64,000 nucleotides of DNA from Himantopus leucocephalus (lineage: Eukaryota > Chordata > Aves > Charadriiformes > Recurvirostridae). The stretch lies in contig RSEF01000003.1 in NCBI GenBank assembly GCA_003993805.1, positions 57,018,551 to 57,082,550 on the forward strand, given 5' to 3'. The position numbers and the translations under genes are program-made. The notes beneath the pieces were generated by a model that made no database searches, had not been told where the DNA came from, and saw only the letters and a program-made list of their open reading frames with translations. Within the stretch, counting starts at the first letter, position 1; each line of letters opens with the position of its first letter. Shown here piece after piece: positions 13,406-27,661 of this stretch.

Positions 13406-15599
13406 CTGATTGCTAAGAAAATCAGGCCTTATTATTGAAGCCTTGACTCTCAAAATTTGAGCTATTGTTCATTGCCAGTGCTGATGCAAACAGATAATTT
13501 CCAAATTGTATTCCATGTTTATTAAAGTGGTAGAAAATGTGGCTAATTTCAGACAAAGCTGAGAAAAGGTGGAGCTTGAGAGCTGAAATAGGAGATCTGG
13601 GAAATCTGTTTCTATTACAACAAAGAAAAGTTTATCTAATATCTCAAAAAGCATTAATTACTGTGAGTCACAGGCGAACACATTGTGGATTTCTTCATTG
13701 GTTTTGTCATTCTTCTTTGCTTTATTCTACTACTGTGAGTTGTTTGGCTTCATTTTGTGCGGGTTTTTTTTGCTTATATCTAATGTGTAGTTATGAAATT
13801 GAGACCATCCTGGGAATATTTTTCATTACCCCAGCTCAGGCTGCAAACAGAAATTTATCTAGACCAGACAATTTGAAGCAATGTATGTAATTGTTTCCGT
13901 CGTTGGTTGAACTTGGGCAAGACACTCAGGACTGATTCTTTAATCTATATTTTTGTGTTAAGGGCCTCCATTTATGGCTGCCCAGTTTGCACCTGCAGTT
14001 GAAACCACAAAGAGCAAAGCACACAAAACTAAAACACTGTGAGCGCATAGGTCTTGATCTCCTGTGTATCTGTTCCCCCACATTAATTATTAATGTTATC
14101 CATGAGCAACAAAATCAACAGTGTCTAATTTTCTATATTTATGTCTTCATATGCTCCTGTTTGTCTTCTCTACTGTCTAATACAGGTTAAGCATATTTCT
14201 CTCAGTGGGATATTAGTAATCTCTCTCCCCTACCTAATGAACCTCAAAGGAGCTTAATATCCGTGAGACCTCTTCCCCTGCGCCCTTCTGTCTACTTGTT
14301 TAAGTTGGCCAAAAGTTCAAAATTTATGCAAGTGAAGGGAGCCAGGGCTGACGACAGCATGATCACATACCAGGCTGAAAAGGGGACATTTTTCTTAGCT
14401 GTAAATAACCTGGTAATCTTATTTCATTTATTCTTAAAATAAAGTTTAGGTATTTTTCTAGAACAGTCACTAAAGGAGCATGGATGCTGCTGACAATGAG
14501 AGGTAGACTTACAAATATAATTTGCCATTTTTATTGTGCTACAAGCATTCGGTGAAATTTTAGCCGTGATGGAAATCCTACATTTAAAGTAGGTAGTAGC
14601 CTATTAGACATATGTAGAACAAGCCCTCCTCAATTTATTACAGTCAGCAGTTTCAGCAGCGAGTGCATACAAGGCTAAATTCAGCCTTGTGCAGAGAGCT
14701 CGTGTCAGGTCAGAGCACCATATAAATCCCACTTGAGCTCTGAAAATAGAATTCCAAAGTGGAATTTAAAGCCCTGTGATAGTGTACGGTAGAGGCAAGA
14801 ATTTAACAAAGAGGAGACAATTTTTGCTAAGGTTGTGCTAGCTGCTCAAAATACAGTCTTGCAAGCGTCAATCCACAGAGGCAGCAACCAGGCCAGTTTC
14901 ACCAAGCATGGCTATTCATTGAATAATGTGCTGAGGTGCCTTGATTAATAAGAATAGGCTCCTCTATGGGCAATAAGCTGAAGGCTGCTCTCTTCCCTGG
15001 GAAAGAGCCAAAGCTTTTGATCAGATAACTGGGGTTTTAAGTTTAATATTTTACAGTGAGAGCTTTTCTTCTTTTGCCTTTGTTGTAACTGATAATGCAC
15101 AGAGATAATGCATATTGGGAACGCTGATAAAAGAAAGAATAAGCAGATCTATAGCAAGAAAAATGGGAAAGAGGCTCCCATCTCAAGCACTGTTCTGGAA
15201 AGACTGGGAGGAGAGATAGAATCGATAAGGTTATGTGTGGATCAGCTGTAGCTGCTTGTCTTGCTGCCAAAGCAACATTGGATGTTAGAGCCTTGCAGGT
15301 GAGCTTGCCATTACAGGGCAAAATCAGTGTGGCAGACACTGGGTGTAGTCCTTGTGTAGGGTACTTTATTTCCGCTATACATGTAGTAGTCTCTGAATAA
15401 AGAGTAGTAAGGGTTCAGGCAACGCCTGCATTCAGAAGCGCCGAGAAAGCACCAAAGAGTTCCCAGAGTAATAGCTCTGGTAGAGACACGAGGACAGACA
15501 GCAAACTCCCCTGCTGCTTGCTGTAGTCTGGAGCACAGAAATTATTTCACAAAATTATGCAATATCTGAGGTCTTAAAACTGAGAGGGTCTTTGCGTGC

Positions 15600-15817
15600 T
15601 GTCATGGTTTAACCCCAGCCGGTAACGAGGACCACACAGCCACTCACTCACTCTCCCTGATTAGGATGGGGGAGAGAATCGGAAGACTAAAAATGAGAAA
15701 ACTCATGGGTTGAGATAGACGCAGTTTAATAAGTAAAGCAAAAGCCGCACAGACAAGCAGAGCAAAACAAGGAATTCATTCACTGCCTCCCATGGGCAGG
15801 CAGGTGTTCAGCCATCT
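15600..15817 (-). mobile_element. Endogenous retrovirus LTR, 3' part, cut by a gap
   Basis: Starting at 15600 the plus strand reads tgtcatggtttaacccc, and further on has the gggttgagat and cagtttaat blocks. This is the complement of the 3' end of an LTR family very common in birds, I think ERVL-like. On the minus strand it has a candidate ATTAAA poly(A) signal and ends in the usual ...CA. The DNA beyond that end does not look like a primer binding site, so a solo LTR is more likely than a provirus. The 5' part falls in the N gap. No retroviral gene is visible. Confidence 0.8.
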
Positions 15818-15917
15818 NNNNNNNNNNNNNNNNNNNNNNNNNNNNNNNNNNNNNNNNNNNNNNNNNNNNNNNNNNNNNNNNNNNNNNNNNNNNNNNNNNN
15901 NNNNNNNNNNNNNNNNN
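15818..15917. other. Assembly gap of 100 Ns
   Basis: Exactly 100 Ns, the usual placeholder for a gap of unknown size. It separates the LTR from the LINE relic. The missing sequence probably includes the rest of the LTR. Confidence 0.98.
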
Positions 15918-16640
15918 ATATTTTCTAACATTCCACTTGCCTTCTTGACTGCTATTAAGCATTGGGTTGACATTTTCAGAGGACTATGTATCATAACCCC
16001 AGATCTATCTCCTAAGTAGTAGTAATCAACTCCATCATATTAATATGTGGAGTTAGAATCGTTTTTCCCATGTGCATGGCTTTCCATTTATCTACAGTGA
16101 ATTTCATTTGTCATTTAATTGCCCAGCCACTCAGACCCACAAGGTGCCTCTGTAGGTTTTATTTGGTCACTGCCTGTCCCTTCTAGAATAACTCTATCAT
16201 TGTTGTCAAACTTCCTGAACTCCCTTCTCACTCACTTTCCCAAACCATTTATGAATACATTGACTATCCCAGGTGCCAGCTCAGATCCCACTGGAACTCC
16301 AAGGGTGGAATACACTCTGTTGCAAAAACTATCCATTCACTTTCCCTCTCCGTGTCTTATCCTTTAATCAGTTGCATATCCACGCAGGGACCTTTCCCTT
16401 TCCCCATCACTGCTCAACTTTCTTAAAAACTTTTGTGAAGGACTTTTTAGAAATCTTTGGAAATCCAAGTAGATTATGTCAACTGAATTAACGCCATCCA
16501 CATACGTGTTGATCTCTTTAGAGAACTCTAGTGAAATTTGGAAGACACGACTCTCCATTATGAAAGCTATGTTAACTTTCCTGAGTGGATTCAAGTTACT
16601 ACCTGCTCTTTCTTAGGATATTACTAATTTTCTCAGTAGA
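15918..16640 (-). mobile_element. CR1-type LINE relic, reverse transcriptase and C-terminal region
   Basis: On the minus strand, reading down from about 16600, the sequence has NIAFIMESR, then VDIIYLDFQRFLKSPSQKFLRKL, the broken form of the LINE motif DIIYLDFQKAFDKVPHQRLL. Further down come a FxNGLGK-like block, a region matching the GDWAxxWQMKFN part, and near the gap SPLKMSTQCLIAVKKASGML, the SLKTSTQ..AVKKANRML block of CR1-like elements. Stops and frameshifts break it throughout, so it is old and dead. The upper boundary is fuzzy and the lower end is lost in the gap. Confidence 0.8.
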
Positions 16641-19600
16641 CAAATACAGTGTATTTAGAGTTATTCCAGCAAATATTTCTTTCAACTTTATCTTAGAGGT
16701 GTTTATTTGGATGGTTGGGCAGGAGGGCTAGTAATATGTTACTTGATATATATGCTTTTTCCATGTTGAACTTAGTACTCCACTGTGTTATGGATACCAC
16801 AAAGATGGATATTCTAGTCTGTCTGAAGGAGCTACAGATCTACTATAGAACTCACTGCTTGAGGGCATGTGCGTTGGTGATCCCATGTCAGAGTTGCATG
16901 CATCCCTACGCACCAAGAAGATTAAGTCATCTCAAATGACTTAGTGACTTCTGTTACCACTCAGTTTAGCAATAGGATGGTGGTGCAAGAGGTGATGTAA
17001 AAATCTATGTAAAAAGGTCCTTTGTAATCCATGCACCGCAAGTGTTATGCTAAATATGTCTGAGTGTTAAACACTGTCACTTTATCTATTTACTTTTTCC
17101 ATTTTGCATAATGCAGCAATAACCTTTTGATTTGTCATAATATAAGTTTAACACTAGGATTAAGTGCTCTCTGTTATATCTACCATCATTTTATTCAGCC
17201 CAGTAGAAAAGACGTAGGAATAGTGATGAAAAATACCAAGAAAAAAAAATACAGTTTGGAGGGTTAGTTCTTTTTTTCTGTGTGTCTGCACTCTATTAAT
17301 GTGCCATCTGCTGCTAAGATGTAGATTCATTTACCATTACAGTGTTCTAACATGATTACCTTTTTTCCCCCTCAAAAGCCACAAAAGGGCTAAATATAGT
17401 TTTACTTAAAATTCTACGGAAAGAGGCGGTCCTTGCCCTAGACACAATTGTTCCCTTGATTTTGAGAGCATTACCACCAGCATTAAATGTAATTTACTTT
17501 ATCTGATGACAGTTTGCTGAACAAGATCTTAAGTTTTAATAGGATCAGGACATAGATGGTAAGTGGAGAGGAGAGAAAAGCATTGTGGGTGGAATTCATC
17601 CCACCCCATTACCTCTTCCTTAAGTAAGAACAAATTGAGCACAAAGAAGAGATTACTCCGTCTCCAGGAGGTGGGCCAAGTTAGAGGGCATCAGCACATC
17701 CAGTCTCCAGGCTGGAACAGAGTCTGACACCCTGCTGCATTTCCCCTGGTGGGTTGTTGCCCTGCTGTAGTACAGTTGTGAACTCATTACTCAGATATAT
17801 GCTTCTCTTCTCTCCATTCACCACTGCACTCCTAATTACCCTCTAGTTTATGATAGCTAGTACAGGCTCACGCAGCTGCTCAGGGTACCTGTTCTGTTAG
17901 CCATCCACCCTTTACCCAGCAGAACCTTTTTTTTTTTAAGTCTCGCACTATCACGGGCAAATTTCATAGTATGATAAAGCCCTTCACCAATAAAAGCATC
18001 TAGTGTTAGAGGAGAAATTGGTTTCTCATTCAGAGTTATGGGACTATTATGACCTCCCACATTACGGCTGGTTCATTTGCAATCAGCTTTTTCATTATCT
18101 TTCAGCTACACCGGACCAGAATTATGTTAATTGCCCATTAACTACAGTTGGGTGATTCATTTATTCTTTTAATTTAGAGTATCGAAAATGGATCTAACCT
18201 CTATTTTGCTTTTAAAACTTTCTGATACAATCTCTGCCATTACTGAGGTGAAAGGAAAAACAAGATATCAATAAAGCCATGTCCTTCACTGGGTATGGAG
18301 CCTCCGTGGACAGCATGAGATCCTGTATTTCTCGCAAGGTATTCTGCAAAGAATGACAAATGAGTCAGAAGAGTTCATTTCTTTTTCTCTCCTTTTCTGT
18401 TGGAGTAGATTTTCCTCTATGTATACTGGAGTTTCTTAATTTTGTTTTTCACTTTGTTATTTCTGGCTCTTAAAGGGGTTTGTGCTTCAAGGTTTAAATC
18501 ATCCTCTACCTAGCAAAAATTTGGATAAGCCTTCTACGAGGCAAGCTTATCAAACATCTGTGGAGTTTTCTGCAGTTGGGATGTGTGGCCAGTTTCACCC
18601 AGAATACCAATTCCAACATTGTTTTTTCTTTTGAATTGTTGGGATTCTTGAGCTTTGTATCTGTTTGCAGGTGTGGGGTGCAACTGAATATTTTTCTTTC
18701 AGATGTTTTTTCCTTGGATGCCTCAGAATTGTGGACTGGGAGCATTGTCGTCTCTATTATCTGTAACAGATTGTACTGTAACAGAAAAAACTTAAGTTTT
18801 TCCCTGTAGCAACACGTAGGTGTTTGTGATGATTGTTGAAGGCAGAGTTCTCAGTGGAAGTGTAGCTGCAGTCCTCCAAATACTTAAGTATAACTTTACT
18901 CAAGTGAATTAGCCTAATTTATATGACTCCAGCACTGATATGAAAGAACGTATCAGTTATGAGGATGGACATATTCATCCTAAGCTAATTGTAGACTCTG
19001 AAATAAGAACTTTCTACATTTTCCCAATTTGTACTATCATAATATCTAGGAACTTTAACCAAGGATCCAGATATCACTTTACTCAATGCTGTATATGTTA
19101 GTAAGAAAGAAAACACACTAAGCCTCTCAGAGCGTATACTCCAAGTGTGATAAGACAAAAGAGGTAACAGAATGGGTGAAATGCTTTGGGAACATGAGGA
19201 GCACAAGGTAAGAGAGGGCATTTGTACTCTGTGCAGTGGAATGTAGTTGGGAGGGCTCTGGGGTGGGGAGCCCCAGAGCATCTAAAAGCAAGGATAAAGA
19301 ACAGACTGAAAGTAGGTTTGAGGGAAGCCAGGTGCCCGTGTGGGATGGAGTCAGTCGGGCAGCTGGAAGGCCTGAGGAAAGCAGAAGAAACTGAATTGCA
19401 GCAGGAGGAAAAAGGAAGGTGACATTGGATCATATGAGCGTTTTGGTGTAGGCAGGGCAAGATTTCAATTATTGTTTTCATTGGACCAAATCAGATGAGT
19501 GTTTGGGGGTGCAGGTGCACCTGCAGGTTTGAAAAATCTGACATTTGAGCACGTCAATTTTTCTGGTTTTTTTAACTGGAGTTCTTGTGCAAGGAAAAGT

Positions 19601-19939
19601 AAGAAGTAAAAGGAGGAAGCACTGAAGTATGAAAGAAGCAAATAGGCAGTGTTTTACTTTATCATTCCTGGGGGATTTAAAATTACTTAGAATATTAGAT
19701 GACAAATACTATACACTTAAAACATAACCATTTTCAACAGAAAGATGCACTGAAATGGATGTGGGTTTTTTGAGTCACATAGACACATGTATTTATGAAG
19801 AATGTCTCAATTTCACAATAAATACAATCAAACTTTGTCTTCTTTTTTTCATGCCATCTTTTTTTTTCTCTCTCCTTTTTCGTACTTTGCTTTAGTCTCT
19901 CTTTTTCTTTCTGCGTGTTATTGTTGCCCATCTTTAACA

Positions 19940-20155
19940 CCTGTTTTCTTTTCAGTTAACTTCTAATTTCCCCTTTCTATACACCCTCAGGCCCTCGCTT
20001 CCCAAACCCTTGTACAAGACTGTTCACATTGAAATCAATGGAATTTGNCCTGTTTTCTTTTCAGTTAACTTCTAATTTCCCCTTTCTATACATCCTCAGG
20101 CCCTCGCTTCCCAAACCCTTGTACAAGATTGTCACATTGAAATCAACGGAATTTT
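19940..20155 (+). repeat. Direct duplication around the N at 20048
   Basis: 19940-20046 and 20049-20155 are near-identical copies of about 107 bp with about three substitutions and a one-base indel. Same layout as the other single-N sites. Confidence 0.88.
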
Positions 20156-21635
20156 TATCACATGAATACAGTTAGTGTTGCAGGATTAAGAACAATATCA
20201 CTGACTTGCTATTAAACCCTAGTTTTTCAACAGAATTAACAGATTTTTTTTTTCTCAGAGAAAGATTTGCAAATAAACTAGAAGTGTGCAGATCTTTATT
20301 TTTCTGAACACTGAAGGGTTGCCTACACAGGCAAGTGGATTTTTTAGAGGCTTTCATGTCAATATCTTTTTTAGCAAAAAGACACAGAGCAGAAATATAT
20401 TTTATGCTATATTCTCATTTCCACAGGTTGCAAGTTGTATCACGATTTTGCACTGTGGCAAAACCCACAAGATCAGTAAACCTGATAGTCAGTATCACAA
20501 AACCATACATAAAATTCACAATTTTTTTCTCTGCTCAGTCAACTTTTACCATTACCATGCATTACCTCTATGAAAAGCAGGTGTGTCTCACAGTTACGGG
20601 GGGCACTCTAAAAATCCAGAGGTTAATTCAGCATCCTAAAACATGGCTGTTGCCTCCAGCAGTCCCTCAGTCCCTTTAACTTCTGTTTATGTAGCATGCC
20701 TTCCCAAACTCTTTCTTGATCTCCTAATCACAGTTGTCATCTTGGAGAGGGTAGCAGCCTTGTAGATGAATCATCTCTGTATTGTGACTGGAACATCCAA
20801 GTGACTTGCCTGTCTTCCAGTATCTTTATAGTCAATGGTACTGCCCTGTTTGTAAAGTTAAGCAGTATCACCTTGTAAAGACATAAATTCAGACAAAGGG
20901 ACAACTAGAAGCTAGAAGGAAGGAATACCACAGATAAGCAGAGTAGCTCCAGTGTGGCTCAGCCTCTCAACATGGGCAAATTTCTTGCAGGCACCCCATA
21001 TTAATGCAACTAAATTAGATTACTGAAAGAATGAAACTGCAAAGATAAAAAATAAATATGGAAAAAATTAAGCTTCAAGAATCATACTAATTTAGCTGCT
21101 TTTGCATGGATAGATTGTTTCCCCACCCCACTTTCTAAAAGCCAGTGGCCTACAAGCACTTAATAAAGCTGCTCAGGTGTGTGTCTGCTGGAACACTCAT
21201 TGCCTCGTTGATTTTATATACACACAGATGCACACACACATGTGTTTAACACCTTCTGAACTGAGGTCCCACACCCTGATTGGGATTGATTTAGCCATTC
21301 CTAAACTGTCTATATTTAATCATCAGAGTAATCAATGTTATAATACTGTCTGTGTTGTAAAATATGCAGAATGCAAGGTATGGATAGAGTTCAAGTCAAC
21401 TTTGCTTCTGGAATCTTAATTATTTCATTGCTGATAATTTTCATTTAAATACGTAATCTTAAATCTTGACTTAACGTTTTTAATATAATACTTTTCCATA
21501 TTTTATTAAGTGTTCAGGATCGGATAATTAGTTCATTTACCTATGCCCTAATAAAAAGGGAAAAAGCTGAGATTCCCAGGTTTTGTAGCGGATGCAGCAG
21601 AAAGCACGAGGTGCGATCATTTTTCCGTATACGAA

Positions 21636-21651
21636 TGCTACCCTCTGCTGG
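21636..21651 (-). promoter_or_regulatory. CTCF-like site
   Basis: The minus strand reads CCAGCAGAGGGTAGCA, matching the CTCF core CCASYAGRKGGCRS with one mismatch (T for C). It sits in a small local cluster of CGs in the intergenic region. Motif only; occupancy is inferred. Confidence 0.35.
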
Positions 21652-22911
21652 ACAACCGGTACGTTACCGCTTAATTATCTTCTGCATTACTCCTCGGAGT
21701 AACTTTTCCCAGGCTAACTGGAGGTGACAACGGTATGGATTTACTGTCCTGAGTCACAGTTTTGCCTGCACTGAATACCAGCTACAGTGTTTCCCTGGCT
21801 GCCCGCCCCCTGGAAGATAGGACATCTGAGAGGTATCTCTGACTTCTTTGCAAGGCTCTAGGATCAGAGATCTAAGATCAAAGATCACAGTTACCTCTCA
21901 TGCAGGTTCTGCAGTGCAAGTGCATTGCTCTTTTCCTCTGCTGCTGTGGGGCTTTGTAATGGGAAGTTTCCTTACTTGTCTGCGAACACAGAAGGCCACT
22001 GGCACATAGCTGTTGGATGAATAAAGCGTACCAGACCATTTTCAATACCTCAGCCTAAATTTGATCCTGTAGCTGGATAACACGGCTGCCTGAGTTTTGT
22101 CCTGAGGAGGGAGGCTACCCTGTGCCTGCGAGAAGAACCACTACATGGCAGTGACACGGCACAGAGCCCTTCTTACCTTCATCTCAGCTCTGCACTGTCA
22201 GAAGAAGCTGATCCAAATGCTGACTTTGCTGCATCTTTCTTTACTTGCATGGAAAGGATCTGCTTGGATCTAATTCCACTTCTAGTTTTCATTCTTTCCC
22301 TTAAGTCTATCCCCAGTCTGTCTTATTGGCAACCAACCATTTTCAGAGTGACTATCTAGTTCAGGAGGAAAATGAGCTGAGTGGACTTGTCTGTAAGATT
22401 AGTACAGGCCATTGGGATTTCTAGCTCTGACATTCAAAGATTTCACTGTCCCTGAATTAAGTTTAAGCAAGATGACTTTTTAGTCATAGTTTGGAGTGTA
22501 AGAATAGGGTAGAGCCCTGAGAGAACGTAACACAATGCAATCAACATGCCAAAGAGCCAAAAGAAAGTGTAATTTATGCCAATTTGCACTACCTTGATGG
22601 ATAAGCCCAGCAGAATATATTAACAAATGATACTTCTACAGGTTTCTGGTGCCATCTGCTATAATTTAATGTATAATTATGCCTTTAGTACAGAATACTA
22701 AAGGATGGTTTAAAACCCTATAGAACATATCTCAGAATTACAGTAATTTCTATTGATCCCAATTATGTCTCATAAAGCTCTGTTGATTTTTTTTCTTTCT
22801 TAAAGTGCAGCCTGTTTTCATAAAGGAGTGTTTGATTCTGGTTTGCAGACTTCATAAGCAGAAGGGCTCATATCACAATCAAGCCATATTTATCCCACTG
22901 CTGCAATATGT

Positions 22912-22947
22912 ATTCCTCATATTGGGTAGATTCCTCATATTGGGCAG
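22912..22947 (+). repeat. Tandem duplication of an 18-mer
   Basis: attcctcatattgggtag is followed at once by a copy with one base changed (gcag). Confidence 0.9.
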
Positions 22948-25900
22948 AAATAAAGCAAGATATTTACTGTATGAAGTCTCATTACATGTAAAGGTACAAA
23001 ATTCAGTTTCACATTTTGTGATACACACAGAGCAGCCAGCTTTCTTGCAGGACTCGGATCTGGTTTTGAATCAGCCTGTGCTATTTTAGAGTTTGCCTCA
23101 GAGCCCATATGAAGCCTGTCATTTTAAAATGGCATAAAATATGGAGAATTTTTATTCTTTGAGTTTTAAATAAGACTTGATGGGGATTAAACCACAGGAG
23201 AAATGTGCTGTATCATCATTAAAAACAGAGTTATTTCTACTTCCCCTTATAGTTTTATGTTATTGGTTTTAAATTGTCTCAGTTTTCTCTTTGCCAAAGT
23301 TTTTGTTTTCCTTTGATTTATCAAAGTATTGGAAAATAAATACTTGAACCCTTCCAAAATGACTAGCACATGCAAAGTAGATTCAAAAACTTTGAGTGAT
23401 TGCTTCTAAGATATGAAAGAAGTTTTCTAGACCTTTTAGCTGTAACTTGAACAAATTACTGTGAACAATTTATAGTATTTTTAGCCACAGTAAATTTTGA
23501 TCCTTATTTTTTGTCTCCAAAGCAAGAAAATAAAATAATGTATGATAATGCTTTGCTGCCCACTGCATGAAGATATTCTGGAGCCTCAAGTGTGCATTGG
23601 GTAAACAAATATGTTCCAGAATACCTTCAAAATTTAGAAATACATAGTTGAAAAATAAACAGTAATGGACATGCTACATTAAGACACAGGGATATAATGT
23701 GATCAAGAGTGAAGAAGTGTTTTTAACAAAATATTAGAGGAAATCAGAGTAGGAAAACTTTTTTTTCAGTGTTCAGTTTTTCTTTTTAATGCATTCTGAG
23801 ACAAAATGGCAGAGATGTTACCCGAAAGTGTAGTTCCGTATGTGTTTGCTACGGATATATTCACAGCCTTTTAGCAGACATTTGTTTTCATGCCTAACCT
23901 GAAAACAAACACATGAACCATTTCTAGGCAATACACATTAGCATTCAAGTCAGACCAGTTTATACCAGTAGAGGATCTCATCTGGCCTATAGTATCCTCC
24001 TGCTTCATTATTTTTCATTATTAAAATTATCTATTCAAGCAGTATTTTTAGTGAAAGGAAATAAATACATTGATACAGAACAGGCCTTAGGAAGTAATTA
24101 GACAAAGTCAGGTTTCAGAACAAGTGGGCGAAAAGTAGCTATGAATACATTTAGCCTGGAAATTAGAAAACAATTCCCAGTCATAAGGGAAGCCCGTTCT
24201 GGAACAGGCTTTCAGTGGATATAGTGAGAACAGCAGCAACTAAATCCCTGATTTATGAAGCGGAGAATATAATGTGGTCCTTGGAACCACAGGGGCTTGA
24301 GAACCCAGGAGGTCTCTTCCGCTGCTGTGTTCCTTGAAAGAAGGTGTGCATTTGTAGTGAGAACAGTTGACTGTAAATGGCCATGAAAACTTGCTGTGAG
24401 AAAGATGGTTATAACATTTAATCCTGGCACAGTATTTCTTAACCTCTCCCTTCCCATGGTTTTCCATACTGAGCCCCTCCTCTCAATAGGATGAGATTCA
24501 GGCATCTGTGGATCTTGATACCCAGTCTTAAAACCACATCTTAGGCCATTGGATTATGATAGACACACCATAGCACCTGACAGTACTAATGGAGTATCTC
24601 CTCATTACAGAAGGTTTCTCTAATTAATGAGAATTGAAGGGTTTGCTCCTACCAGTCACTTTCCGAACACCAGCTGGTAGAAAAAGCAGATTCCTGAGAC
24701 TTGCCTAGAATGGCCCTCCTGTGACCCTGAGATACGTCTCCTACTTCCCCTGGATTTCCTGATCCCCCCTGAGTCTTGGTAGTACCGTTGGGACCCAGAT
24801 TTGGATCCTTATCTACCAGCTTTCCTTTTTCATCTTTTAAAGTGCGAAACCTGCAGGATTATGATCAAACCAACTGTTGTGCAGACTTTTTGGGTTTGGA
24901 AAGTACTGGAAGGGACAACCCCTGGTATGATGCAGAAATAATCTCTTGCCCCATAACCAGATCAGCTGTAAAACCTTGATCTGGATATTCATTTCCTCCT
25001 GTGGCTCATTTTATGGTGGCTGCAAGATATAAAAAAGATGGAGTCTGTCTTTATGATGTCTTTCTTTTTCCCCATCTGCATTCTCGCAGATTTGAGCAGG
25101 CCTAAAGGTCACTCTGCATGTAGCCACAGTAGCTTTTTAAAAATCTTTGAATGCTAATCCAGCTCTGAACCGCTTTGCATTTGCATATTTGCTTAATCAG
25201 AAGTGTGTAAGGTCAGCACGGGAGCTTCATTAGGATATTCATGGCTAAAATTGCTCTCCTTATCACTTCTCTTAGAGTGTTCAGCCAAGCTCTGCACAGG
25301 TTGCAGACCTCCCTCGTGCCCCTGCTGGGAGTGGCAGCAGGGATAAAAACAGACCCAGAAATAAGTGGGGAGGCTGAAATCCTCCAGCAAGTAGAGGGGC
25401 AGAGGGAGTTTGTGTCATGCCAGCCTTGTTTTAGGCTGTGCTATTTTAGCTATTGAGAAAATCAAAACAAATTCTATTTGAGAAAGCCAAAGGACAAATC
25501 TGCAAAGATAAGGGAGCTAAGACATGCAGATGGCTGGGAGCAAGTTGTTTTGAAGAAAACTTAGTTGCTAGACAGCAAAGATGGAAGAATGCAATGCCTC
25601 TGGGGCTCAGTTCAAATTTATCCCGTGGAATGTTCCTTCCAAAGAGGCAGTATTCTTCAGGAATCTGCAGCACTGCCTAATAACTGACTGACTCCCACTT
25701 GTGTAGCTGCGCTATCAAACATACCAACAAACACACCAATGTCTCTGACCAGGCAGTGTTGCGTGAAACAGCGACCTCTGCACACCTTTCCTTTTAGTAT
25801 GTTGATGGGTCTTCAGGAAGAGATAGCGTCCTTAGTCTAACCATCTCTCCCATTTACCTGCTGCCTTTCTTCCTCTGACTGGGCTCTTCATTTAATCCAT

Positions 25901-27661
25901 ATTCTCCATCCATTGCAAACATCCATTTCTTCTTTCCTCTGCTCTTTCCACCTCTATTTCTTCTACCAGCCTAACTGTGTAATTATTTTATAAAATTGGA
26001 GAAAATTTAGAGGTGGGGAAGAGAAAATGCTAACAGAGATCAAAGTAAACAGGTACATGCCTATTTTAGGAAACTTAAAACTTAGGAATGTCAGGAAGCA
26101 GTTGCGCTGCAATATATGCCATACAAATGTTTGACTTTTTGTACCTCTACCTGTCATATGGGAGGCATGCATCCTTTATGTTCATTCGATTGGCAGGACA
26201 CAAAATGGCATTCTGTGATACTTCCCTTACTTGTTTCACCATTAATCACACACATTGACTTCTATTATACAACACAAAATAGCAGAAAACCTCTATTTCA
26301 GTCCAAGTGCAAGGAGGGTCAGATATATAAACCATGCTCAAATTTTTCTTTACCAGGTGAACACACATCCCATTTCTTTTGTGGCAACTAGGAGTTATGG
26401 TAAAGCTAGTTAAGGCTTTCAACTTTGTATTTCAGAATGAATAGGGACTCCAGGGGTTACAGCCACTGCCTGTTGGGGATAACTGCAAAACCTATTTTGT
26501 GAGGATGTTTGAATACTGTTTTCTCAAAGTAGGGAGTCATCAATAGCTTTCTATTCAAATTTTAAGAGAATGTTACAGACAGTGTGGAGGCAATATAAGA
26601 AAACTTGTAGTTCTGAGAATACAAAGCCCATTAGTAGAGTTGAGAGGAATTACAGAACATACATGTAGAAAAAGTGAACATCTGCTAAGGATGAGAAGGC
26701 TTTTTAAATTGAAAGTGGAATAATGATAACAGATGGCCAGCAGGACAATAAAAAAAAAAAGTAAAAGTTAATTCCAAACATTGTCTTACAAGATGAGATT
26801 CTGGTGTTCATTACATAATATTTTGGTTGGATTTATTTTTCAAGATTTTCTAAAAATTAATTAATGTATCTCTGCCGCTGTCATGTCTTTTCCCCTTCCT
26901 TGCCATTCGCCCTTCTTCTAAAGCTTCATGTTTCGGTGGACCAAGCTTTGCCTATCTTTTGGCGAGATTTCATTGACTGCAGAACTTTTGGTAAAAAGTG
27001 ATTAAAGCCTGCAGAATTTAGCTCAGTGTGAAAGTAACCATGCAGAACTGTAGTGGGTTTTCCTTTTCATTATGGTCATGATTTTTACAATCAAAGGCTC
27101 TGGATCTATCTTCACTGAGATCACGGTTTGCTTGGCGTTTCATTGCTGCTCAAAAACAGTCCCCATCCCTTCCCTACGTTGTGCACTGTGCCAGTACAAG
27201 CAGAGGCACTGTCATGCGCTAGGTCAGGGAGCCAGAGCAGCTGGGAAATAATCCTTTTGGGAGAAATTGTCTTTCAGCTTGAATCTGCTCCTGATGTGCA
27301 CTGTCAGTCAGCTGCACAACTGGTGCTGCTAGCTCAGCTGAGGGGATGGCAAAGGATGTAGAGGCTTACAGGCTACTTTTTCCTGCAGCAGTATCCCCTT
27401 AAACGAATGTCCCATTAAAGCCTCAAGTGAAGCTAGCAGGAGTTTGAATAGGAATAAGCAAGTGGTTCAAGGCTGGCACATCACTAGAGACAGGTCATTG
27501 GTAGAACTAATATGTCTCCATTCTAACCCAGACCATATCTTTTGTCAGAGCCTAAACTTGGAAGCAATCTGTTTTCTTAACAACATTTGAAGTGATGCAT
27601 AATAGCAAAAAATCATCATTCTTGAGAGATTTTTGCCCTTGAAAATATTTGGGCTGCAGCT

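Larger units (their letters stand above)
1..15599. other. Intergenic, left part
   Basis: AT-rich with no supportable gene. The short ORFs have no family signature. A GC-richer patch at about 730-1010 has open frames on both strands but nothing recognisable. A purine-rich stretch lies at about 11090-11140. The duplicated block at 8309-8550 and the simple repeats are listed separately. Confidence 0.7.

Noticed and set aside
15776..16019. ORFs crossing the 100-N gap
   Set aside because: They are strings of unknown residues. The flanks are LTR and LINE relic sequence.
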